Of a DNA stretch of 64,000 bases, positions 19,400 through 28,855 are shown one piece after another. This DNA comes from Poecilobothrus nobilitatus (taxonomy: Eukaryota; Arthropoda; Insecta; Diptera; Dolichopodidae). The notes below the pieces were generated by a model. It searched no databases, was not told where the DNA came from, and saw nothing but the letters and a program-made list of their open reading frames with translations. Where the stretch lies: assembly GCA_947095535.1 (NCBI GenBank), contig OX352773.1:108817950-108881949 (forward strand), in the 5' to 3' direction. Both the position numbers and the translations under genes were made by a program. The stretch's first letter is position 1. Every line of letters begins with the position of its first letter.

Positions 19400-20083
19400 T
19401 TAAATTCTGATAAATTCTTCAAATTTTTTTCTATAGCGGCCATTATTTAAATTGTTATCTTTATCGATTAAGAGAAACCCATACTCATCATTCCAACAAC
19501 ATGCACTCAATTTTTTAAAATCATTGTAAGACATATCTGAATTCACATGATCGTTATAAATATGCTTCAAATTTAAATCATCTTGCTTAAATATAATTAA
19601 AAAGTTGGCATTATCTCTAACTAAATGTTTTGGAATTTTTGTATATGATTGACATAAATAAAAGCTATCAACATCCTGATGTCTTCCCATACAAAAGTAA
19701 TTTCTTATAGTATCTTGTTTATCACAAGCTACATCATCAAATATAAATACTTAACTGGATTTAGAAGCAGATGGATTAATTATATCAGCATTATTTGAAA
19801 ATTCACTGTAGCCCATCCCTTTAAATGATTTTATTAATTTCTTTAAGTATTCATATTTAGGTTGGTGTAATGTTTTTGAATAAATGTATAGGTTTTTAAA
19901 TTTAAGTCCTTTAGAATCTAAAAGCATGCTGAGCATAACATTAGTTTTACCACAGTTTGAGGGTCCTACTATTAATCCTCTTATACTATCTGGAAATAAT
20001 TCACCATGTTTTTTCTTAATTTTTCCGAAATTTTTATCAAAATTTTTTACTTTTATTGCATTATCTACTTTTATAAATTTCAT
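19400..20083 (-). pseudogene. Packaging ATPase (A32/FtsK-HerA type) with one in-frame TAA (element C)
   Basis: From ATG 20081-20083 (MKFIKVDNAIKVKNFDKNFG) with Walker A GPSNCGKT at residues 40-47. After KSS an in-frame TAA (19751-19753) is followed without frame change by the Walker B strand VFIFDDVACDK and the rest of the domain (FCMGRHQDVDSFYLCQSYTK, then WNDEYGFLLID). Apart from this codon the domain is complete, about 227 codons. The family powers DNA entry into capsids. It is only distantly related to the A and B ATPases. It is divergent from the PLA2 gene, with about 180 bp between them. Confidence 0.85.
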
Positions 20084-20216
20084 TTCTTTCAACTATCGCT
20101 AGAAAAATAGTTTTATACAACAAATGTATAAGAAAGATGATCAGTGTCTGATGAACTTTCTTAAACTGAAGTAAACATGATTAATCATAATAATAATAAT
20201 AACAATAAATGTATAA

Positions 20217-21005
20217 ACAGTTATAAAAAAAACCGTTAACGGAGAAGGTATTATAAATACTTTGATTAATAAGTTACCGTTTGAAGCACATTTACCAGGG
20301 TATAATTATTGCGGACCTGGAACTAAATTAGAAAAACGATTAGCTCGTGGTGATAAAGGAATTAATGGGTTAGATGAGGCTTGTCGTGAGCATGATATAG
20401 CATATTCTCAAAATACTGATCAACATCATCGTAATAGGGCTGATATTATACTCGCCGATAAAGTTTGGCAAAGATTTAAATCTAAAAACTCAAATTTAGG
20501 AGAAAAATCGAATGCATTTTTAGTAACAAATGCAATGAAAGCTAAGACTAAACTCGATATGAGTTTGAAAAAGAAAACCATAAAAAAACAAAGAAGAAAA
20601 TCAATAAGAAATATTATAAAAGAAGCCAGAACAGCAGTTAAAAGTATAAAAAAACCTATGAATGATAAAAGTACTATAAACATTGCTTTGCAAGCAGCTC
20701 GAAAGTTTTCTAGAGGACATACAAAAAACATTGATACCCCTAGAATAATTCCAATACCAAAAATTGGAGGAGTCTTACCTTTAATTCCTATATTTGCCGG
20801 TCTTTCAGCTATTGGTGCATTATCAGGTGGTGCTGCTGGAACAGCTAAGGCTATAAACGATGCTAAAAATGGTTACAAGGAGTTAAAAGAAAGTAAACGT
20901 CATAATAAAATGATGGAAGCCATAGCATTAAAAGAAGGAAAAGGATTACATTTAAAACCATATAAGAAAGGATTAGGTCTTTATTTGAATTCAAAAAACC
21001 ATTAA
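20217..21005 (+). CDS. Parvovirus-type phospholipase A2 domain protein (element C)
   Basis: The open frame begins after a TAA at 20214-20216 but has no ATG before the domain; the first candidate is a TTG at 20262. Near the start is LPFEAHLPGYNYCGPGT, with the calcium loop YxGxG, then CREHDIAYS with the HDxxY catalytic motif. Both are hallmarks of the PLA2 domain of parvovirus VP1 (PF08398 type). Further on is a Lys/Arg-rich segment (KKKTIKKQRRKSIR), a hydrophobic Gly/Ala-rich stretch (LPLIPIFAGLSAIGALSGGA) and an end with YKKGLGLYL. In parvoviruses this activity helps virions leave the endosome. In element C a virion-associated membrane-acting role is inference. The missing ATG means start loss or a spliced first exon. 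Confidence 0.85.
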   Translation, partial: TVIKKTVNGEGIINTLINKLPFEAHLPGYNYCGPGTKLEKRLARGDKGINGLDEACREHDIAYSQNTDQHHRNRADIILADKVWQRFKSKNSNLGEKSNAFLVTNAMKAKTKLDMSLKKKTIKKQRRKSIRNIIKEARTAVKSIKKPMNDKSTINIALQAARKFSRGHTKNIDTPRIIPIPKIGGVLPLIPIFAGLSAIGALSGGAAGTAKAINDAKNGYKELKESKRHNKMMEAIALKEGKGLHLKPYKKGLGLYLNSKNH

Positions 21006-21085
21006 ATGAGCTACCCAAAAGAGCACTTACCAATTATGATTTAGAAGAATTTGGGAAAAAACACTTAAAGCATTTCAGTGGAGTA
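21006..21085 (+). pseudogene. Protease N-terminal remnant after the PLA2 gene (element C)
   Basis: Directly after the PLA2 stop the plus strand reads LNELPKRALTNYDLEEFGKK and then HFSGVS. This looks like the opening of adenain/Ulp-type proteases found after PLA2-like genes in related elements (RALTNYDL...FRGV). The sequence then runs straight into the convergent polymerase end. The catalytic part is absent, so a deletion has removed the protease and perhaps further genes. Confidence 0.45.
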
Positions 21086-24000
21086 TCAGTTATACAATAA
21101 AGTATCAGTTGTGTTTGATAACAATTTTCTTTTATCATCATTCGATGAAAGTGCCACCTTTTTTTGCTTCAAACTATATATTTTATGTAAATTGGATATT
21201 ATTGAGTTCTGGGTGCAACTTAAGCTTTTATTTGTAGTGAGACAATCTATATAGGATTGAAAAGTTATAAAATTTTTTATCACACAGCTTTTAATTCCTT
21301 TAGCTTTTTTAAAAATATCTTCTTCTTCAACTCTAATTGAGTACATTTTCGCTCTAAGTCCCACAAACTCAGTCATTATTTTTCCGCTATTTTCGTCCTT
21401 CATTAAACCAGGAATTTTTTTATTTATTAAGGGAATTTTGTAAATATTGTTAGGATCATAATCGCTGTATCGAACCGATCAATATGCAAGTTCATAAATT
21501 CGTATATATCATGACATTTAATCTCATATATTAACGAGTCTGTATCAGTATATAGCATTTTACATTCATTAAAAAACATCTTGTTCATAAATTCATAATG
21601 AAAATCATAAACTTTTGTTTTAGAAATATCTAAAATAGACATACCTATAATAATTGGTTTACTCATTAAAATTTCTGATTTCCTCATTTCGATAGCTATT
21701 AGATTTTCATCAAATATTCGCGAACTATGAAAATTTGGCTTCAGAATTAGTGCACTCGCTCCATATCTTCCATCCCATTTTGTTTTTAATTTAATTTACG
21801 TTTTCTTACGTTTTCCATAAATTTTCCAAATACTGCATTAATTATTAATTTAAATAGATCTTTTTCAAAATTATTTTTAGCAGCAGTTCGTAGTTTTGTG
21901 TTCAATTCTATATACGGAGCTAACCATTTTGATTGTTTAAATTTTAACACATTGTAAATTGTTTTTAATATCAATCGATTTTTTAATGCTTGTTTTAAGT
22001 TGATATAATGAATCACATATTTATTTTTGTTTTCTAAAGTTGTTAATAATTTAGGATATTTGCTTCCAGGAGGTATTTTCGATTCAGGACATAGAGGTAG
22101 ACCTTTATGTAGATCATGTAAACTTTGAGGATATTCCAAATCTATCTCAAGAATATATCCAAATTCTGCATTATCAGCAATATTTTCAACATCAAATTTC
22201 AAAATTTCTTCTTTATTAAGCCATGAGAAATCGCTGATAGGTAGATATTGTGACATAGCCCATCCATATAAGTTATTTACATCATAATACATTAAATACT
22301 TTGCTTCAATATTTTCATCATAGTTTTTCATATATTTGAACATTGACTCAATCCACCGCGAATACCTCGTTCAACAAATAAGATCATATCTATATCTTTA
22401 AGTAGTTCAATTTTAATATTAGTAAATTTTAGCATGCAATCCCATGAAAAACCTGGTGTTGTGTAGTAATGAGTTGGGTCTAATTTATATATTTTTATAC
22501 AATTATCACGAAAAGATTCGAAGACATCTGCTAATAAGAGAACATCTGTTTTTAAATATGTATCTGAATATTCTCCCAATGTTTTAATATTAAATGCTTT
22601 CCAAACATTTTCTGCATGAAAGTAATCATTTTCTGATATGGAGGAATCATTTAAATCGTTATAGAAATCCTCTTTACTTGGCAATTGACGCACATCAAGT
22701 TTATCAAAAGAATCAACAAAACTGTAAGGAAAAAATCCTTTCTTAGTTATTAACTTAAAATGTTCCTTATTCAGGTAGTTCCATTCACGTTTAGTAATAT
22801 GTTTCTCATTATCTGGTAGATTTACTGATAATTTTTCTAAGGATGTAGGTAAAAATCTGAAGGAATCGATGAATTTGTATTTAATGCAAGTATTATTTAC
22901 GCTTTTCGTAAAAGATATGTAATTTTCTTTGTTATTTGGAATTAAAATAAGGTTTCCGTCAAACTGAAGTGCAATATCTCTTATAATTAAATGCGAATCA
23001 TACCCTGGAAGATTGTGAAAAACGACTGGAATGTGAGTAGCACTATTGTATCCAAGATTACATGAAATATGCGCAGCACCTCTGTAGTTGCCAGTTAAAT
23101 GACAATGATCTTTAACACGAATTTCTCCTTCACAAAAGCTTTTTTCACAAATGTGACACTTTTTTTGATTATGAAAAGAATTTTGTTCTGCTATAGTAAT
23201 TTTTATTGGTACAATATTGCTATAAATTTCTATAACTTCTTTTGCTATTTCTAACAATTCTTTAGAAAACCATTTAGAACTTTCTTTACCTCTATATGAT
23301 TTGAAAAACGATTTATTATCATCAAAACAACATTTGAAATAATAACCAATGCTATAAATTTCATGTTCTTGATAATAAACTGCACCTATTGTTTTTTGCA
23401 AAGATATTTTTTTAAGAATAGATTCCAAATCAGCATAAATTATGAAAGGAACTGTTATCTTTTTAGAAAAATTTTTAAAATAAATATGATCTTCTTTTGG
23501 ACATAGTATTCTACAATCATTTTGATTTTGGCAATTTTTTTCATGTTCTAATAATTTTTCATTACTAATGAAATAATGTAAACAACGATCACGTATATAT
23601 GTTGCTCCTTTGTGTTTATTCAGTTGTGAAGATATAAGTTGAGACATATTTTTTATTAAACAATAATGATGTTTGTAAAATTGTTCAATATTAAATTCAT
23701 TTTCACTATCAGATTCTATATCACTTTCGTTATCCTTCGCATAAATTTCTGTTAACATGAGTAGGTTAATATGTCTTCCAAATATTTTGTTTTTGGTTAA
23801 TTTTAGCGGCACAACACGGAAAGAGTTGAATTTAGTTTTTTTTAAAGTAAAAATATTAACCGATAAATTATTCATTTCTTCAAATTTGTTAATATCTTTT
23901 ATTTTTACTGGCATTTCGATTCCTTCCGTTTTTAACACGTTCTTATAATCTGGATAAGAGCTAGTTAAAGATACATTCCTGTTAGCTGGATATAATCCAG

Positions 24001-24802
24001 CAATAATACTCCAAAAAAAACAAGCTTGATCAGTATTTTTTATATTAACACAAGCTTTTTTTGTTAAAATTTGTGGTGGTAATTCGATAAAGTTAGAGCT
24101 CTTCATAAAACTGCAAGAATTTATATGTAATGATAAATGAACAATATTCACCAAACTATGTGAACTACCTCTTTCTTCAAATTCTTACAATTTCACTAAT
24201 AATTTTTCACTTATATATTCATCAAACCATTCTTCAAAATTGTCATATGGATCAAGAATTTGATTTGGAGTATTTAAGTATATTTTTTCATTAAGCATTT
24301 CATCATCCCTCGTTTTTCTTTGAACTTCTAAGCATAAACTGCTGTTAATTTTTACATGATATTGATCATTTTTTAATTTATTCAAAATAGGTTTTATTTC
24401 GCATGCAAATAAAGTTGAAGATTCTTTAAAAAAATTTTCCAAATCAATATGTTTTAAATTCACTATCATTACATTTAAAATTCTACTTTTAAAAGCCGAT
24501 TGAAATTCAATCCACTTAATTGATCTTTCTAAATTTAAAGATCCTCCAATATATTCTTTAGATTTTTGTTTTAATAGTTCTTTTAAAATTGTCTCAAAAT
24601 AGCAAAGCATTTCCAATTTACATTCGATTGATTTTTTTGGACCGATTCCCGACACCGTTAAAAATTTTTTAGAAAAGCACTCTTTTAACACTATTATTTT
24701 TTTTTGTGTTTCAATAATCTCATTTGTCGTTAAAGTTAACTTTTGTAAATTATTACACGCGTTTTTTATGACAGTAAATTCTGTATCTGCGTTAAATTCC
24801 AT
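21086..24802 (-). pseudogene. Family-B DNA polymerase with endonuclease-VII-like zinc domain (element C)
   Basis: About 1,230 codons from ATG 24800-24802. Domains in order: N-terminal unknown region (to 24188); YADLES exonuclease I; a CHIC...HCHLTGNYRG..CN treble-clef block like endonuclease VII; NLPGYDSHLI exonuclease II; YLKTDVLLLADVFE exonuclease III; MYYDVNNLYGWAM palm A; KLIINAVFGKFMEN motif B; MLYTDTDSLIYE motif C. This is the protein-primed Polinton type. Lesions: in-frame TAA at 24185-24187, a small deletion with frameshift near 22330, in-frame TAA at 21786-21788, and a 1-base shift near 21472. Relic H shows the first junction as an open frame, so that TAA is a mutation. The 3' end is convergent with the PLA2 gene. 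Confidence 0.9.
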
Positions 24803-24970
24803 TTTGATTTCTTTTTTATTCTTTACTGTATTGCAAAATAATTATACTAAAGTTTTTAATTTGTTTCATTACCTATTTATCTAAATGTTTGAAAAAAAAA
24901 AAAATAAAAAAAACAATGTAATAAAAAGCAAAATAATTTTAAACAGAAAATTCAATTTTTATTTTATTAT

Positions 24971-25426
24971 TTAATAACAATCATTACAAGTGAATTTCAG
25001 TTTTGGCATTTTTTCTTCTTTTGAAAGTATCATAAATTTGTAAATAATTTTTTTGTTCCGAATTTTTTCATTTAGTAAAGAAATTACTTTTTCCGTATAT
25101 TTCTCTACATAAAACCTGGGCAGATATGTGTAGAAATCTGCTGTCTCCACAATTACACTTCTTTTCTTCCCAAAGCTCGAACTTTCTTCTTGCCTAATTT
25201 CCATAATTCTAAACTCTATCCCCAAAGGCAGCTTACTTATGGGAGTATACTGCATAAATTTTTTTGGTTGAGTGGTGTTAATATCAGTCAGAAAGCTTTC
25301 AATGTTGAATTCTTCCTCCTCCTCTTCTTCCTCGCTCTCTGCATAAAAAAGGTTCCTTTTGACTTTTGCCGCTCTAGCATTGTCTTCCTGTTCACTGCTT
25401 GACCTCTTATTATTTTTATTTTCCAT
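24971..25426 (-). CDS. Small beta-domain protein with acidic N-terminus (element C)
   Basis: 151 codons, intact, ATG 25424-25426. It has an N-terminal basic patch and acidic run (ESEEEEEEEEF), then TPISKLPLGIEFRIMEIRQE, FGKKRSVIVETADFYTYLPR, and an end with KLKFTCNDCY. This pattern (K/Y-I...T-FG-K-V-V-E...LP-R) is shared with the Q-rich proteins of elements A and B. By analogy I infer an OB-fold-like single-stranded-DNA-binding protein, which would suit protein-primed replication, but this is unproven. It is located upstream of the polymerase on the same strand. Confidence 0.65.
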   Translation of the reverse strand: MENKNNKRSSSEQEDNARAAKVKRNLFYAESEEEEEEEEFNIESFLTDINTTQPKKFMQYTPISKLPLGIEFRIMEIRQEESSSFGKKRSVIVETADFYTYLPRFYVEKYTEKVISLLNEKIRNKKIIYKFMILSKEEKMPKLKFTCNDCY

Positions 25427-25957
25427 TTTGTTGTTTTTGTTGTTTTTAAAAAAATTATAAGTGTTAGATAATTCCAGTTAGATATTCTCGGAGCTAATAA
25501 TAATTTTCAATATCAAACAACGGTTTTTATACTAGTTGTTATCTATAAACAAATTCTTAAAATTAAACAGAAGGATGTTTGAGGTTTTCATTTTACTTAA
25601 TAGTTTTCAAATATTCTTTCTAAGCTAATATGTATAATAAGAAATTGCAAAAAAAAAAATAAATGTTTGGAGTTTTATCTTTTTATTGCAGAAACTTATT
25701 CTATGTTTAATTATTAAGAATAAAATTAATAGGATGTAATAAAAATTTTTTTTATTAAGAATAAATAGGATGTATGTGGTTTTATAATACATAAAAGTTT
25801 TATAATTTGGCAATGTATAAGAACTTTCTTTTTTATGCACCGATTTACCTTACCCTTTTAGCAAATTTTGTTCTAAATTGATTAGAAAATTTATGTTTGT
25901 TTTACAATTCTACGATTAAAAATAATTGAAATTAATAAATTTTTGATAACAAAAGAG

Positions 25958-25964
25958 TATAAAT
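25958..25964 (+). promoter_or_regulatory. TATA box candidate for 26021 gene
   Basis: TATAAAT stands 57 bases upstream of the ATG at 26021 in a stretch without other coding signal. The ATG has a good animal start context (ATCATGG). Confidence 0.4.
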
Positions 25965-26020
25965 TAGTTGGAAATTTTAAATATTCAATTATTCAAAATA
26001 AAGAATTAAACTAAATCATC

Positions 26021-26467
26021 ATGGTTTTTGCCACAGAAACAGAAGTTAAAGAAATGCAGTACTCTTCAGCAGGATTCCCAAATGAATTCCAAATAAGAAG
26101 GGCGCACGCACTAGGAATGTTATACTATGTAGTGTATACATTCTACGATTTACAAAATAATTGTTTATGTTACTCGGATGATGATGGTGATAACGACAAT
26201 TACTTTGTAATAAGATGTATGCAGAATTTAAAACAAATGTGCTTTTGTAAAGAATGCATAATCCGGATAAATCATCGAGGGACTAAGAGCTGGGAAGATA
26301 CTTTTGATTTGTTCTATGCAGTAGCAGGTTTTGAAAGCAGATTAGAAGCTGCCGAATTTGTAAAAAAGATAGGACCATACTGCATAGGTATTGATTGTGG
26401 AACTGAAAATGATTCAAAAATAATTAAAAAAAGTGAAATTGATAAATTGTATGAAGAATTACCTTAA
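26021..26467 (+). CDS. Orphan cysteine-containing protein at right end of element C
   Basis: 148 codons from ATG 26021 (MVFATETEVKEMQYSSAGFP), without lesions. It has a central acidic stretch (CYSDDDGDNDNYF), several Cys (MCFCKECI, PYCIGIDCG) and a Leu/Lys-rich C-terminus. No family recognised. It is the only plus-strand gene in the right third of the element and stands alone with its own TATA-like box. Its preservation next to broken neighbours makes it notable. The cysteines could bind metal. Confidence 0.6.
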   Translation: MVFATETEVKEMQYSSAGFPNEFQIRRAHALGMLYYVVYTFYDLQNNCLCYSDDDGDNDNYFVIRCMQNLKQMCFCKECIIRINHRGTKSWEDTFDLFYAVAGFESRLEAAEFVKKIGPYCIGIDCGTENDSKIIKKSEIDKLYEELP

Positions 26468-26857
26468 TAAAAAGATTATATTTATTTGTTTATATACGAG
26501 TATTATTTTTATTTTTTCTTAGATAATATATTGCATACTTAGGTATTGAAAAATATCTAAGCTTTACCTTTTCATTGCATAAACTTATTCTTTATTTATT
26601 AAGAGTAGTTAATTATAAAACAAGTTTAGATAAATGAGATTTATTTATCAACTTCATTTACGTCATACGTCTACTCACACTCACACACACACACATCAAG
26701 TTCTTTTCCAAACATTAAATCATATCTCTACTAAAATTTAGTTCAAGAAAGTTTCTTATCAAAATAATTATTTTTCTTTTCTAGTAAAATTTAAAATATT
26801 TGAATTCTATTCTGTTTTAAAGTTATAATAATAAAATAAATTACAATGGAATTCCCT

Positions 26858-26865
26858 GACGTCAT
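26858..26865. promoter_or_regulatory. CRE-like TGACGTCA palindrome (right 1)
   Basis: Preceded by GGAATTCCC. Part of a repeated block in the right subterminal region of element C. Confidence 0.45.
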
Positions 26866-27253
26866 TTTTAATTTTCTAGGATATTAACTTATTCTTTATT
26901 TATTTATTAAGAATAAAATAGGATGTATGCGGTTTTGTAATACAAAAATAATAAAACTATTTTATTAAACAAACTTTAAACTATTTTTGATTCTTTTCTT
27001 TAAATGTATATTAACAAAAGGAATTCCCCTGGCGCCATACGTTCACACACACACAACTCTTTTTCCAAACATAAGTTCATAATATCTTTAAAAAATTTCA
27101 TTAAAACAATAACAACATCATTGTAATTTTCTATACTTTTTTTATAGCTCTTATCTTACATTTATGTTTGTTAAATTCTTAACTTAAAACCGAATGCAAA
27201 AAATACTTCTCAATGATAACACTCATTTATTAAATAATTTCTATGGAATTCCC

Positions 27254-27261
27254 TGACGTCA
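27254..27261. promoter_or_regulatory. CRE-like TGACGTCA palindrome (right 2)
   Basis: Same GGAATTCCC context as the copy at 26858 and inverse to the left-end copy at 14547. Confidence 0.45.
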
Positions 27262-27341
27262 TTTTAATTTTCTATGCTATTAAGTATTAACACCTACATA
27301 CAAAATTTTATAATTCCATTATTTTACTTTTATCTTATCAG

Positions 27342-27495
27342 CATTTTTTTTTGTTTTTGCTTTCCTAAAAAAAAAAATTTTTTGAGTTGCCATATACCCT
27401 AAACATCATTTTTGTCCTCTATTTTTATATGTCCCCCTTTTAGAGTTGCCATATGTACATTTCTTGTATCCAGAATCCGCATAGGATATACTACT
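27342..27495 (-). repeat. Right TIR of element C
   Basis: Reverse complement of 14244-14398. It ends GGATATACTACT at 27495 and is followed by the GATACT target duplication. Confidence 0.93.
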
Positions 27496-27501
27496 GATAC
27501 T
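27496..27501. repeat. Target site duplication of element C (right)
   Basis: GATACT, identical to 14238-14243. Confidence 0.95.
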
Positions 27502-28855
27502 GTTGATGTAGTTGTTGTTTTTTTTTTTCAACATTCTTACATAACAATAAAATCTTATACGGTGATACTAAGAATTTTTTTCTTTTCTCTTCTTTAAATA
27601 CTTCATAGAAAAAAAGATAACAAGAAGAAATAAAAGCATCTCAAAATTGCATCAATTTTGTCAAGGTTGAATCTTTATGTAACATTTAAAAACCAGTTTG
27701 CACTTTTTCTTTTAATTTTTTTAAAATTAGTCTTAAAATTTTAAAGAAACGTAGTTACACATCTTTTTGTTCTGTTTTCATTTTTCTCTTTAAATTTTAT
27801 AAAGCATTTTTTCTTATTCTTTTCATATACGCCTATTACTTAAGCTAAGTATACATCAACAAGAAGTATACCTGTACCACGTTAGATATTTTTGATTTCT
27901 TGTTGTTTTCTTTTTATTCATATTTTTTGTTGAACACAGAATAAATCTGTTTTATATTCTTGTTTTCAAAATAGGTGACAAATGCAATTAACCTGACTTG
28001 AATTTTTTTCTTTTTTTATTCTTCACAGATTATGCAACATACAATTCACTTAAGCAACATGTTAGTCGTTAAGTACTTCCACAGCTTTAATTTCCTGGTT
28101 GTCTTCTTTTCATTCATATTTTTTTTGAACATTCTTACAAACAGAAAATATCTTACACGACACACCGACAATAATCATCGGTTTTTTTCTTTTATCTTCT
28201 TTAAATAGTTAAAGTAGAAAAAAACAAAACAACACAAATAGTTAGGTACATCTAAAAACTCATAATTTTTTTCAATGGTTTGATCATTATTTAGACAGAA
28301 AAACAGGTTTGCACTTTTTCTTTATGAGTTTTAAAGATGCGTTGTACCTTTTAAAATTGTTCTATCTTGTAGGTTTAAACTTTTTTTGTTTTTTTCCTTT
28401 TACATTCATTAACCATTTTTTGTTTCTACTTTTCATATGCGCCTATTACTTAAGCCAAGTATACATCAATAAGAGCTAGACCTTTACCACGTTAGATATT
28501 TTTGATTTCTTGTCTTTTTTTTCAACATTCTTACATAACAATTAATTAATGGTTTTTCTTTCCTCTTCTTTAAATACTTCATAAAACAAAACGAAAGAAA
28601 AAAACAACAAACAACAACATCTTAAAATTTGCAAGCATAAAAAAATATTTTTTCTTATTATTTCCATGTTTACCTATTACTTAAAACAAGTATACAATCC
28701 TTATAAACAATAAGAGTTGTCTGACGGTCGCCGCCGCCTGTCTGACCTACTTTTATGTCGTTAACCTACTCCTGTCTGACCTAATTACAGTTTGACCTAC
28801 TTCCGGGTGGCCTTGACCTACTGACCTGTCTGGCCCAAGTGCCTACCTATCTACT
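27502..28855 (-). repeat. Right TIR of element A, outer part
   Basis: Reverse complement of 1671-2958 plus about 80 bp more at the outer tip. The tip (28690-28855) has GGTCAGACAGG and AGTAGGTCA repeats and ends ...CCTATCTACT, the inverse of the first bases of element B. The bases that follow, TGCATT (28856-28861), would be the target duplication, but the left partner was lost. Confidence 0.88.

Larger units (their letters stand above)
26468..27341. other. Right subterminal region of element C
   Basis: No gene seen. It contains two diverged direct repeats around GGAATTCCCTGACGTCATTTT (26849 and 27245) and a third weaker copy (GGAATTCCCCTGGCGCCA near 27020), CA-dinucleotide runs near 26680 and 27045, and AT-rich filler. 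Confidence 0.6.
14244..27495. mobile_element. Element C: Polinton-like element encoding PLA2, 13,252 bp
   Basis: A complete insertion with inverted termini (AGTAGTATATCCTATGCGG...) and a perfect 6-bp target duplication, the signature of Polinton-type integration. Minus-strand genes run from integrase (15871) through an acidic protein, two small proteins, a fiber-like protein, a DUF8207-like protein and the ATPase. Then come the plus-strand phospholipase A2 protein, the minus-strand polymerase and a beta-domain protein, and a plus-strand orphan near the right end. The protease is reduced to its first residues and I find no capsid gene. Sequence, gene order and TIRs are unlike elements A and B, so this is a separate lineage. 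Confidence 0.93.
1671..28855. mobile_element. Element A: Polinton/Maverick-like element, host of nested element C
   Basis: Element A is bounded by long inverted repeats and ends at 28855 with ...CTACT, the complement of the AGTAG start of element B. Removing nested element C and one copy of its 6-bp target duplication leaves about 13.9 kb. Gene content on the minus strand is integrase, unknown, protease, small protein, major capsid, GLGSFF protein, minor capsid, acidic-tailed protein, GGFLP protein and ATPase. This is a Polinton set but without a polymerase. The left end lacks roughly 80 bp of the outer TIR. The integrase and Q-rich genes are arranged differently from element B, and an internal TIR remnant lies at 12898-13378, so A looks rearranged or chimeric. 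It was inserted in a polymerase gene (relic H). Confidence 0.85.

Noticed and set aside
20426..20731. Hydrophobic minus-strand reading opposite the PLA2 gene
   Set aside because: It is the antisense of a Lys-rich coding segment and has no independent support.
25625..25840. 71-codon Phe/Ile/Lys-rich reading
   Set aside because: Composition follows the AT-rich background; no start context, no motif.
27412..27597. Open reading through the right TIR of element C
   Set aside because: It repeats the same TIR peptide and continues in T-rich TIR sequence of A; not a gene.
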